Shown here: positions 1 to 6,646 of the stretch, piece by piece | Layout of the letters: each line of letters opens with the position of its first letter | How positions within the stretch are numbered: the first letter of the stretch is position 1 | Assembly: GCA_964545665.1 (NCBI GenBank) | Contig: CAZJGF010000030.1 | Coordinates: 1-15,100, forward strand | Direction of reading: 5' to 3' | Source of the DNA: CAZJGF01 sp964545665 | Lineage (GTDB): Bacteria; Chloroflexota; Dehalococcoidia; GIF9; AB-539-J10 | Length of the DNA stretch: 15,100 bases | Program-made: the position numbers and the translations under genes | The notes under the pieces: model-generated | Told to the model about the DNA's origin: nothing | What the model saw: only the letters and a program-made list of their open reading frames with translations | Database searches by the model: none

Positions 1-114
1 CGGCACGGCATACGGCTTGTCTCCGTCCACCAACGCAAGTACGCCTGCGGGACTGCCCTTTATGAAACTAATCACTTCCGATTGGTCCATCGACCCAACA
101 CCTCGAGCAATCAT
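1..114 (-). CDS. Pyridoxamine 5'-phosphate oxidase-like FMN-binding protein, N-terminal part
   Basis: Only the first 38 codons are in the window; the gene runs off the left edge. After the start comes SEVISFIKGSPAGVLALV, then DGDKPYAVP. This is the usual opening of the PNPOx-like split beta-barrel family: a short helix (xxFLKxxxxGxLA), then the first strand and a xGxPYxVP turn. Members bind FMN or F420, or are heme-utilisation or nitroimidazole-reductase relatives; 38 residues cannot say which. The ATG at 114 is preceded by AAGGAGGTG at a good distance, which settles the start; an in-frame ATG nine codons in lacks such a site. It is probably monocistronic from the promoter just upstream. The family call is by pattern only. 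Confidence 0.7.
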   Translation of the reverse strand, partial: MIARGVGSMDQSEVISFIKGSPAGVLALVDGDKPYAVP

Positions 115-532
115 AGCACCTCCTTGATGTGGTTAATTCGCATAGATTGTAACATATGCAGGCAATATGATTTACAGTGCCCCAAGCGACCCAGCGTAGT
201 TGAGACTGCCTCTGTCGAGGCCTCGCCCTTAACAACTTGAGTAATTGTCTAGGGGCATCCGTTGAGGTGTAACAGATCAAGCAATTGTTTGATCTCCACT
301 ATCCTACCAACGAGAATCATCTCGCAATTATGAATTGGAGGAGTGTACCGTCGCGGCAGATGTTCTTGAAGTTGGGGCCCGTGTCTATGATCATGGGAGA
401 GGGAGCTGGTGCAGGATATGATTCTCCCAGCTTCAACACTGAGGAAGGGTTTGAGGCTTCAGGCACGTTAGAGATCGCCTGCAAATTGGCGGCAGAGCTT
501 CGCAACCTGAATTGTGACACAGTATTCTCAGC
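115..532. other. Region with no assignable gene
   Basis: Beyond the promoter of the left-edge gene I see no supportable gene here. A plus-strand open frame of 83 codons (285-536, TTG start) and a minus-strand one (317-520) overlap each other. Neither has a ribosome binding site or a recognisable motif. The plus frame has fair codon use in its second half and may be a remnant. Confidence 0.4.
146..151 (-). promoter_or_regulatory. Extended -10 promoter for the PNPOx-like gene
   Basis: On the minus strand the sequence reads TGT-TACAAT, an extended -10 box with five of six consensus bases. It lies about 30 bases before the ATG at 114. No good -35 box is seen at 17 bases, as is common for extended -10 promoters. 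Confidence 0.45.
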
Positions 533-1459
533 TTAGAGCCCGAACTCCTTTGTATCAATCCACTCGTTCTTAAGCAGTGACCACCAGTCTATTGCCAGTC
601 CCCTCAAGACATACTCATATGGCAGCCAACCATAGCCTTTGTCGCCCCATCCTGTGCCCCAAGAGTTTCTTACAAGCAGCGCTCCAGTGGTCTCTACTCC
701 GCAAGTTGTGTTCTTAATCTTGACCTCGTCGTCAAATCCCACCGCCACAACGGCATGACCACCACGGATTCTCTCGCCATGACATGGATATGGGATTTTT
801 CCATCGTCCCCGGCTTGGCTGATAGAACTAAACACAGTAAACCCAAACATCGACGGCAGGCCAGCAGCCAAGAAGGACTTGATCTGTTTCAAAAGCGAAT
901 CCTTAGATGTAGCTGGAGGGTCAAGTCGAAAGTATTGTATGGCCTGATAGTCTTCGGCAAAGGCGTAACAGAATGAGGAAGGTTCCTTATCGAAGTCTGC
1001 TATGACATAGGGCCAGTATTCTTCCGGGGGAACCCCAAAAAGTACCATACTAGCCATTGTCGTGCGAAGAAATGCTCCTGTATCCCCTGTCCAGTGAAGC
1101 AAGTTGCGACTTGCTTTGTAAAGGAATAATCTGGATGCATCTATGTGCCTGCCAAAAGCTCTCCGCTCATAGTATTCCACGAGTCCAACACCTGCGTTCG
1201 CCGTGCACGAACCGAGAGCGCCTTGATTCTCGATAGGAGCACACCATCCCGTTAAGTCCTCGGAAGTCCGCATGCTCGCCTTGGCAGATCCTGCAAGCCC
1301 CAATTTTGTAACCATGGTTTTCACAGATTCTTTTTGCCCTAGCCTCATGAGTCTGGGGACGACTTCTTCTTGCTCGACCGTATAGTCACGAAAATCAGGA
1401 TAGTCTGGAAGCCACCCCATTCCTAATTCGAAACCAATTCTTTCCTTTTCTTCAGCCAT
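533..1459 (-). CDS. Papain-family (C1A) cysteine peptidase
   Basis: A 308-residue protein with all landmarks of clan CA, family C1 peptidases: oxyanion Gln79 and nucleophile Cys85 in ENQGALGSCTANA, catalytic His235 in GGHAVVAVGFDD, and Asn265 in LVRNSWGTGWGDKGYGWLPYEY. The N-terminal GWLPDYPDFRDYT (residues 15-27) is the opening typical of bacterial C1 peptidases that lack a classical propeptide. No signal peptide or membrane segment is visible, so it is probably cytoplasmic or exported by an unrecognised route. Length is near the bacterial family norm. The ATG follows AAAGGAGGT by seven bases. A small broken ORF lies 49 bases upstream on the same strand, and a promoter at 1983-2011 could serve both. 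The substrate cannot be predicted. Confidence 0.93.
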   Translation of the reverse strand: MAEEKERIGFELGMGWLPDYPDFRDYTVEQEEVVPRLMRLGQKESVKTMVTKLGLAGSAKASMRTSEDLTGWCAPIENQGALGSCTANAGVGLVEYYERRAFGRHIDASRLFLYKASRNLLHWTGDTGAFLRTTMASMVLFGVPPEEYWPYVIADFDKEPSSFCYAFAEDYQAIQYFRLDPPATSKDSLLKQIKSFLAAGLPSMFGFTVFSSISQAGDDGKIPYPCHGERIRGGHAVVAVGFDDEVKIKNTTCGVETTGALLVRNSWGTGWGDKGYGWLPYEYVLRGLAIDWWSLLKNEWIDTKEFGL

Positions 1460-1508
1460 TCTAAATACCTCCTTTCAATTCATTTGGTTAAGGTCCTGTG
1501 AGTAAATC

Positions 1509-1699
1509 TCATTTTCCTGTAGCATCAGCCCTCATAAATGCACAGTGCTTCTCAAGGTCACTAGGGGGCACCAGCTCCAACACAATGCCTGGTTCCGCTG
1601 CTATCTGCAATAGTCCTCAGACCCAATCGCGGGTGGCCCTCGCAGGTGGAGCGTATGTGCCGCATCTACCCAAACTTGAGCTGTGACATCCATCATCAT
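1509..1699 (-). pseudogene. Small ORF broken by a single-base shift, upstream of the peptidase
   Basis: An ATG-ATG-ATG start at 1699 follows GGAGGAGG, an excellent ribosome binding site. The frame (MMMDVTAQVWVDAAHTLHLR...) stops after 32 codons at 1601. The next frame continues with protein-like sequence (LLQIAAEPGIVLELVPPSDL, then ...AFMRADATGK) to a stop at 1509. Adding one G to the GG run near 1615 joins both parts into a protein of about 62 residues. I do not recognise the product. It sits between the promoter at 1983-2011 and the peptidase, so it may have been the first gene of that operon. It could be a real frameshift mutation, a sequencing error, or a short ORF that genuinely ends at 1601. 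Confidence 0.4.
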
Positions 1700-1850
1700 G
1701 GCCTCCTCCGCACTACAAGATTATGCTAACCACTGGGTAAGCCACCGAGGGTCAGCACCTTCATGGTGTTGGAATTCATTCCAGCCGCAAATTCAACCAA
1801 TATCCATATGTAGCGACTTTGGGTTCGGCTAATGCGCCTACAAAGTAACA

Positions 1851-1894
1851 AGGGCACCGGCAATCACCATGTTATTTGACGATTCCAGTGCCCT
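1851..1894 (-). promoter_or_regulatory. Long stem-loop in the 5' leader of the peptidase operon
   Basis: On the minus strand AGGGCACTGG and CCGGTGCCCT pair over ten positions (one G-U). Inside them AATC pairs with GATT beyond a single bulged base, and the loop has about 15 bases. It lies about 80 bases after the predicted transcription start and about 150 bases before the first ATG. TGTTACTTTG follows, which is poor as a terminator tail. It could be a leader structure, an attenuator, or the 3' end of the AIM24 transcript. Confidence 0.4.
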
Positions 1895-1982
1895 CCATCC
1901 CCTTACCTCCAGGCTTGTGTAGTCTCCGCTCAAAGCTTACTCGAGTCTCTGAAACGAAATTCGAATAAGCCTACTCAACTTT

Positions 1983-2011
1983 GTTGTATCATACCCTCCC
2001 TGCTCTGTCAA
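1983..2011 (-). promoter_or_regulatory. Sigma-70 promoter for the peptidase operon
   Basis: On the minus strand a perfect TTGACA (2011-2006) is followed after 17 bases by TACAAC (1988-1983), preceded by TGA as in an extended -10. It would start a transcript near 1976 with an unusually long leader of about 275 bases to the ATG at 1699. It lies just downstream of the AIM24 stop, so it probably separates two transcription units. Confidence 0.55.
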
Positions 2012-2120
2012 CTTCCAAGTCTCCTTGGACAAAACAGGCATTTGTGCAAACCACAATGATTTGAGGATTCGTTTACTGGGCTAGATATGCCTGAGAGCAT
2101 TGCTGCGACCCAATGCACTG

Positions 2121-2834
2121 TTAACGGCCGAAGGTGAAGCTAACGCCTTTGCTACTTCCCGACTCTCTCTGTTGAGGCAGGTGAGGAATCAGCCAGGTGA
2201 GAAAGGCTTCTTCACTCCTTGTCTGCATGAAGATTCTACCTTGCCCCGTATAGGTGCATACCAATCCCTCACCACTGAAAAGTGTGGACTTAAGCCCTCC
2301 TACTCTCTTGACCTTGTAGTTCACACTTTCATCAAAGGCCACCATATGCCCATTATCTATCGTGTAGGACTCCCCTGCTTTCAACTTAATTTCGTGGATG
2401 GCACCGTAGCTCGAAAGAAAAAGGCTGCCTGTACCCTTTATCTTTAGCAGGAAGAGACCTTCCTTGGCGAAGAAACCTTTGGCCCCAGCCCATTTTGTAT
2501 CCACCGAGATATCCGGTGACGAAGCTATGTAGGACGAGGATTGGACAAAAAAAGTCTCACCGTTCAGCCGAAAATGAACAATGTCTCCTGGGAGAGGCGG
2601 GGCAAGGGTGATTTCCCCAGGAGCAGTAGCCTTAAATGTATTCAGGAAGAAGCTCTCGCCGCCCAGAAAGCTGCGCTTTAGCCCAGCGAGAAGCCCACCC
2701 TTCACCTCGGTTTGTATAGCGATTCCCTCTGACATTGAGACCATTGCTCCAGCCTCAGCAGTAATAGCCTCCCCGGCGTTCAGCCTTACTCTGGCCAAAG
2801 CGCATGAAGGTTGATACAATATCTCAGATTCCAC
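2121..2834 (-). CDS. AIM24 family (TIGR00266/DUF124) protein
   Basis: The 237-residue length is typical of the bacterial AIM24 family, a double-psi-like beta-barrel fold named after yeast mitochondrial AIM24. Family hallmarks are in order: EAGAMVSM (27-34), GGESFFLNTFKA (58-69), AKGFFAKEGLFLLKIKGTGS (118-137), TIDNGHMVAF (158-167), and GGLKSTLFSGEGLVC then GRIFMQTRS (179-207). The bacterial role is not established. No signal peptide is seen. The start is GTG at 2834, behind AAGGAGGTAAAG. That ribosome site lies inside the last codons of the upstream broken lipoprotein frame, which stops seven bases before the GTG, so the two were probably translationally coupled. The usual family start is close to this GTG. 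Confidence 0.93.
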   Translation of the reverse strand: MESEILYQPSCALARVRLNAGEAITAEAGAMVSMSEGIAIQTEVKGGLLAGLKRSFLGGESFFLNTFKATAPGEITLAPPLPGDIVHFRLNGETFFVQSSSYIASSPDISVDTKWAGAKGFFAKEGLFLLKIKGTGSLFLSSYGAIHEIKLKAGESYTIDNGHMVAFDESVNYKVKRVGGLKSTLFSGEGLVCTYTGQGRIFMQTRSEEAFLTWLIPHLPQQRESGSSKGVSFTFGR

Positions 2835-2840
2835 CAGTCT

Positions 2841-3340
2841 TTACCTCCTTAATCTAGTCCTATCAAGAAAATTCTCATGCATTACCGAATTTGCCTCCCA
2901 ACTAAGAGAATATGCTAGCAGATTGTATTGTTCTAGGACAATTGCTCCAGCCTTAATTCCTTGAGTCTCGAAAAACATTATCCAGGGACCAAAACTGCGT
3001 ACTTTCTCTCCTGCTAGTGCTGTCTGGACGAATCGGAAGCTTGCCCATGCTGCTGGAGAATCCTCATTTAGTACAGGCGCTCCGGGAATAGTCTGTGCGG
3101 ATTCTCCACGATGGACAAAAGCCTCTTGTTGTCATAGGCACTTATGTCAGGACGTCGGGCTGCGATTGAATCGCAACTGAGAATGTACTCAGCATCTGCG
3201 GCGCTGTGAGTTAGCTTATATGTGGCATCAGTGGTTGTATCGAGAGTACGTTTACCACATGCGGCAACTCCGGCAACCATTACAGCTATTACTAAAACCA
3301 GTATAATTGTCCTTTTAGTCAACCCAGCTATACTATTCAT
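2841..3340 (-). pseudogene. Small lipoprotein gene broken by a -1 frameshift
   Basis: The ATG at 3340 follows AAGGAAGGT and opens a lipoprotein: a hydrophobic segment TIILVLVIAVMVAGVAAC gives a lipobox VAAC at Cys27. The frame stops at 3068 (...PHRLFPERLY, 90 residues). The neighbouring frame then reads on without a break from 3071 to 2841: LNEDSPAAWASFRFVQTALA, then SFGPWIMFFETQGIKAGAIV and a tail (76 residues). That second frame has no usable start codon near its beginning, so it is unlikely to be a separate gene. One extra C at the TAC/TAA junction would give a single protein of about 166 residues. I do not recognise the family. The last codons contain the ribosome site of the AIM24 gene. 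Confidence 0.6.
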
Positions 3341-3523
3341 AGTTATACCTTCCTTATTACTAAATTCATAACAGGTCGCCATGAGTAATCTTACTCGCTT
3401 TTCACGATTGCCTTATAGCTGGTGGGGGATTCCAAGGTGGCGCACTGCGAACTCCCACCATCCCCCCATCGTCGGTGCTTGCCCTGGCGCCAACTCCTGA
3501 CTAAAGGAGCCACTACCCCACAG

Positions 3524-4444
3524 TCATTCTTTTGCTTTGTATAGTTCCACTATAATGGAGAGACGCAAGGTTTGGTCTCCTATATTCCGAACCTGTAACC
3601 GCTCCCAGAACCGGGTTTGTCCTCCGTCGTCCTCTAACAGCAGACAATATCTTACATGCACTACCTCCTCAAGCTCGGGGGCTACCTCAATTGTACCCGA
3701 GATGAATCTTTGCGCTGGGACTGGCGCAGGGGCCAGGCGCAATTGTTCCCAAACTATCTTCCAAGCGCCATTGACCTTTTGGAACTGCATTTCCTGTGAG
3801 TCTTTAGCCCACCAGAAGATAAAGCCAACCCTGGTTGTGGCTGTCTTGGTCAGAAACGGTTATGGAGCTAACCTCCTGGAAGGTCATTCCCCCGATGAAG
3901 TCTCCATCAGCGATAATGAAGCCTGTGCCGCTTGTTCATCCCCGAAATCAGTCAAATACGTCAGGCATCTGGCAAAGTCTTCCGCATTGTAGGCGGCGAA
4001 GTAGTCTCTTATGGTCTCTTCTATAGCCGCAGACTCTCCGGTTGCACCCTCTTGCTCCCAGATAATCTTCCACTTGCCATTTACCTTCTTCAGTCGTATC
4101 TGGTCAGTGCTTTCCTCGCCAGTAATGGTGAAGGTAACGGTGGCTGTAGCTGTTTGGCCGCTCCCCGGCACAGCGGGAGGGAATATGGCTATGTCCTTGA
4201 TTTCTCGCAGCTCCAGCGGTCCTGAGAGGCTTCTCATATATGATAGAAACGCCAGCGCATCCTCTTCATCCTCGTAGTCAGTGAAATAGGTCAGGCACTG
4301 GGCAAAATCACCTGCATCGAATGTTGTGGCATAGCCCCTTATGGTGTCTTCTGCGGCCCTAGCCTCCCTATTAGTTCCTCCCCCACAAGAGGTCATCAGC
4401 GATAACCCGATTACCAGCAAACAAATAAACAGGATTCTCTTCAT
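3524..4444 (-). pseudogene. Lipoprotein with two NTF2/SnoaL-like copies, frame-broken
   Basis: The start ATG at 4444 gives MKRILFICLLVIGLSLMTSC, a signal peptide with lipobox Cys20. Copy 1 (EDTIRGYATTFDAGDFAQCL ... QIRLKKVNGKWKIIWEQ) and copy 2 (EETIRDYFAAYNAEDFARCL ...) are clear duplicates of an NTF2-like alpha/beta unit. Copy 2 loses frame near 3900 (stop at 3884). It continues in the next frame as GDFIGGMTFQEVSSITVS, returns near 3844 as TATTRVGFIFWWAKDSQEMQ, and rejoins VNGAWKIVWEQ. A C-terminal part (FISGTIEVAPELEE ... LSIIVELYKAKE) ends at 3524. Copy 1 supplies the template: each fragment aligns in order. So one base was lost and one gained within about 60 bases. The gene starts 26 bases after the next lipoprotein and lies in a run of same-strand lipoproteins. 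No catalytic role can be assigned. Confidence 0.75.
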
Positions 4445-4470
4445 AAATATTAATCCGTTTTCTGTCCTCA

Positions 4471-5124
4471 TCATCTTGCAGTGAAAGAAATACTTACGTT
4501 GTCCAGATAATATGTCCGCGCTGTCTCCCATGTTCCCCAGACACCAATCATAACGTATAACGTGTCAGCCAAGCCTGACTGGGTGGTGAAATTGTAGCTC
4601 TTGTGCAGCCACACAAATCCATCCTCTGGCTTGGCGTTATTTCCGGTATGACCTTGATAAACAAGTTCTAACCTAGGTGATTTTGGCACCACACCGGTAA
4701 TAATTGTCCAGAGGTTGACGTCGCCCCAGTCAGCACTGGCCAGGTCATATTGCACACGCACTTGATATACACGGTCTGGGGCTACGTTAAATGGCCGCTC
4801 TATCCAGATTTTACCTTCATCGTTCATATTATTCAGGTAGAGTCTGACCGCGGTTTTACCGTTGCTGGCAATATCCTGTGAACGTTCTATAGACCATTCT
4901 ACAGGCGGATTATCCAGGTCTGTCCCAGTGGCTATCCACTCTTCCATGTCATGCTCAAAGGAAAACAGATAATCATCAGGTGTTGGCGCGATTGGCTCGC
5001 CGCAACCAGCAAACACCAGTAGTAACAGAATGAAAAGACAGGCAAGGCTCTTCCTTATTTCCAAAATTTTCAAATCCACCCCCTTAGTGGAACCACTTGT
5101 ATCGTCTGTATGAGAGCAGGGCAC
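4471..5124 (-). CDS. Lipoprotein with a jelly-roll (carbohydrate-binding-like) domain
   Basis: A signal segment KSLACLFILLLLVFAGC gives a clear lipobox (FAGC), so the mature protein should be lipid-anchored outside the cytoplasmic membrane. The rest reads like one beta-sandwich of the CBM4/9 or galactose-binding type. It opens with FSFEHDMEEWIATGTD, has WSIERSQDIASNGKTAVRL (the usual event where a bound region is 'enhanced'), and closes with RTYYLDNVSISF, a classic last strand. The ligand is unknown and no catalytic residues are seen. I chose GTG at 5124 because AAGGAGG lies six bases before it. This leaves a 40-residue lead before the Cys; a TTG at 5073 with a weaker GGGGGTGG site would give a more usual 23-residue signal peptide. 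A broken lipoprotein gene follows 26 bases downstream. Confidence 0.8.
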   Translation of the reverse strand: MPCSHTDDTSGSTKGVDLKILEIRKSLACLFILLLLVFAGCGEPIAPTPDDYLFSFEHDMEEWIATGTDLDNPPVEWSIERSQDIASNGKTAVRLYLNNMNDEGKIWIERPFNVAPDRVYQVRVQYDLASADWGDVNLWTIITGVVPKSPRLELVYQGHTGNNAKPEDGFVWLHKSYNFTTQSGLADTLYVMIGVWGTWETARTYYLDNVSISFTAR

Positions 5125-5246
5125 TGTATTCCTCCTTAGGGTCACGTTGTGGGCATTCTCTACACTTTCACCAAGAATCGCTCTCTCCAGCTAACAAGCT
5201 TTAACCGCCTATATTTGGTGACGATTTCGTTCAATACTCCATGCCA

Positions 5247-5391
5247 CTAACGATTGTCTCCTTCTGCGTGAGCGAAGCAGCTCTTGAAACTGGTATTAAG
5301 ATATACCGTTCCGCCCTCGCCGCTATCCTGATAGTAAACAACAGATGTCTTCCTGTGTAGTCATCAGCGCCGGTGAAATCTTGTTTATCAT
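5247..5391 (-). pseudogene. Possible remnant of a small gene
   Basis: An ATG at 5391 has a good ribosome site (GGAGAGAG) and opens MINKISPALMTTQ..., stopping after 22 codons at 5323. In another frame the same stretch continues with protein-like sequence, KTSVVYYQDSGEGGTVYLNT then SFKSCFAHAEGDNR, ending at 5247. A shift near 5350 would join them into about 47 residues. I do not recognise it. It could be a decayed small gene, or chance. Confidence 0.25.
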
Positions 5392-5446
5392 TTTATCTCT
5401 CTCCAAAGTTATGCATGTGCTGGATCAACAACCTTTTTCTGTAGCA

Positions 5447-5475
5447 CCCCCTGACACCTTTGGGGTGTCAGGGGG
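5447..5475 (-). terminator. Perfect 12-bp stem-loop after the collagen-like gene
   Basis: CCCCCTGACACC (5447-5458) pairs without a mismatch with GGTGTCAGGGGG (5464-5475) around a five-base loop. It begins eight bases beyond the stop of the collagen-like gene, the place of an intrinsic terminator. On the minus strand, TGCTACAGAAAAAGG follows with no run of T, so it is not a textbook terminator; it may act as a 3' end stabiliser or with Rho. Confidence 0.6.
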
Positions 5476-5482
5476 GCTAGTT

Positions 5483-6067
5483 TCACTGCGACGGGAAGGA
5501 TTTCAGCGATTTCACTATATCCAGCGGCCAGCAAGCCTGGAAGTCGCCTTTGGTAACTTCATCGCCAGATACAGTGGCATCAAGCCAGGCTTTCACCGAA
5601 GTAGGCGCATAAGGCGCATTTTTGGGAATAGTCCTAGATACCTCAAACGCCCCGTCGTCGTTAACGGTGACCTTCTTACCCAGCACAACATCATCTCCAT
5701 TGACACCGATAGTCAGAGTCACGTTGTCGTCCGGATCAAAACCAGCTCCCTTGATCCGAACCGTCTGGCTACGCTTAGCTTCAACAGCGCCAAAGTAGCC
5801 GTACGCTTCAAACTCTTCTGGATCCCAGGTAACAACTATCTGTCGTGTTGGCCCTGCTGGCCCCTGTGGCCCTTCAGGTCCCTGTGGTCCCTGCACTCCT
5901 TCTGGCCCCTGTGGCCCCTGCACTCCTTCTGGCCCCCGTGGCCCCTGTGGCCCTTCTGGTCCTTGTATTCCCTGCATTCCTTGTAGCCCAGCGCAGCCTG
6001 TCAGACTTGCCATCAACACAACCGCCAGTACTAAGCCCAGTATTGCGGCTATTTTCTTAATCGCCAT
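5483..6067 (-). CDS. Collagen-like lipoprotein
   Basis: The 194-residue protein has three parts. Residues 1-25 are a signal peptide with lipobox SLTGC (Cys25). Residues 27-74 are 16 uninterrupted Gly-X-Y triplets, rich in GPQ, GPE and GVQ, the pattern of a collagen triple helix; a nine-residue GPEGVQGPQ unit recurs. Residues 76-194 are a beta-rich domain (QTVRIKGAGFDPDDNVTLTI ... VLGKKVTVNDDGAFEVSRTI), which resembles an Ig-like or IPT/TIG-type fold. A trimeric, lipid-anchored surface stalk is the natural inference. The ATG follows GAAAGGAGG by seven bases. A strong stem-loop follows the stop. It stands alone as a unit: the next upstream element on this strand is a broken small membrane gene. 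Confidence 0.9.
   Translation of the reverse strand: MAIKKIAAILGLVLAVVLMASLTGCAGLQGMQGIQGPEGPQGPRGPEGVQGPQGPEGVQGPQGPEGPQGPAGPTRQIVVTWDPEEFEAYGYFGAVEAKRSQTVRIKGAGFDPDDNVTLTIGVNGDDVVLGKKVTVNDDGAFEVSRTIPKNAPYAPTSVKAWLDATVSGDEVTKGDFQACWPLDIVKSLKSFPSQ
5846..5989 (-). repeat. Gly-X-Y collagen-type coding repeat
   Basis: Nine-base codon triplet repeat coding 16 Gly-X-Y units. The plus strand reads as runs of GGCCCCTGTGGCCC-like blocks. Two 27-base blocks coding GPEGVQGPQ are nearly alike, so slippage could change copy number. Confidence 0.85.
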
Positions 6068-6199
6068 TTGATTTTCCTCCTTTCAATCTCTTCTAAGGGT
6101 TTTTGTTAATACTTCGCCTTCTACGCTTTAACCATAGTATCACCTCCTGTGTTCCTTACTGCTGACAGATACAGGCAGCAGGCCTAGAATTACGGACTC

Positions 6200-6436
6200 T
6201 CAGCCAACTACTTTTTCACCAGATACTTTACGAACTATGCCATAGACAACAAGTCTCAAAAGCCCGCTGAGTACGGTGGCAAGTGGCCAGAAAACAGGGT
6301 AAATACGATGCGTTCCCATCTATAGCAACTCGTACGATACATGCTAGCCAAATGATACCCCGTACCTCGTACCCCGTACACCGGCCAACAGGCCTGCTAA
6401 TCCCACTATGCTTAAGATTGGCCGCACTTCTAGCAT
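6200..6436 (-). pseudogene. Small two-helix membrane protein gene, broken
   Basis: An ATG at 6436 follows AGGAGGTG by five bases and opens MLEVRPILSIVGLAGLLAGV, a membrane segment. In-frame stops at 6344-6346 and 6320-6322 interrupt it. The same frame then continues with IYPVFWPLATVLSGLLRLVV and YGIVRKVSGEKVVG, a second hydrophobic segment with a basic tail, to a stop at 6200. Between the stops the next frame reads LACIVRVAIDG, so a lost base and a gained base could also explain it. Just before the first stop is a run of GTACGGGGTACGAGGTACGG, a short repeat that may mark slippage. I do not know the family. Confidence 0.45.
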
Positions 6437-6596
6437 TTGCACACCTCCTATTCCACTTATTGTTGTCCACCTCTACTACAAAAATGCTAGCAGTGAGTTG
6501 TTTAACAGTGGTTGAAGCAAAGTTCAAAGACAGTTAAAATTAGGCCGCTAATGGATTTTCGCTGACAACTAGAAGATTAGCCGCACTAGAATGAAT

Positions 6597-6625
6597 TTGA
6601 CAGGCTCACTCTGGAAGAGTGTGAT
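6597..6625 (+). promoter_or_regulatory. Promoter of the two-component operon
   Basis: A perfect TTGACA (6597-6602) stands 17 bases from TGTGAT (6620-6625, four of six). The expected start point is about 15 bases before the regulator ATG. An inverted repeat CACTC-TGGAA-GAGTG lies within the spacer and touches the -10, a plausible site for self-control by the regulator. Confidence 0.55.
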
Positions 6626-6646
6626 TTCCCACTGGCTGGGTAGGGC

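Noticed and set aside
285..536. 83-codon plus-strand ORF convergent with the peptidase gene
   Set aside because: TTG start without a ribosome site, no recognisable motif; another frame of the same stretch (NYELEECTVAADVLEVGARV) looks equally coding-like, so no one frame can be supported.
5345..5986. 213-codon plus-strand frame full of Trp-Pro and Leu repeats
   Set aside because: It is the antisense of the Gly-X-Y codons of the collagen-like gene; composition is implausible for a protein.
6124..6135. Start-like ATG on minus behind a perfect AGGAGGTG, coding MVKA then stop
   Set aside because: A four-codon frame cannot be supported as a gene; it may be a leader or chance, and no structure points to attenuation.
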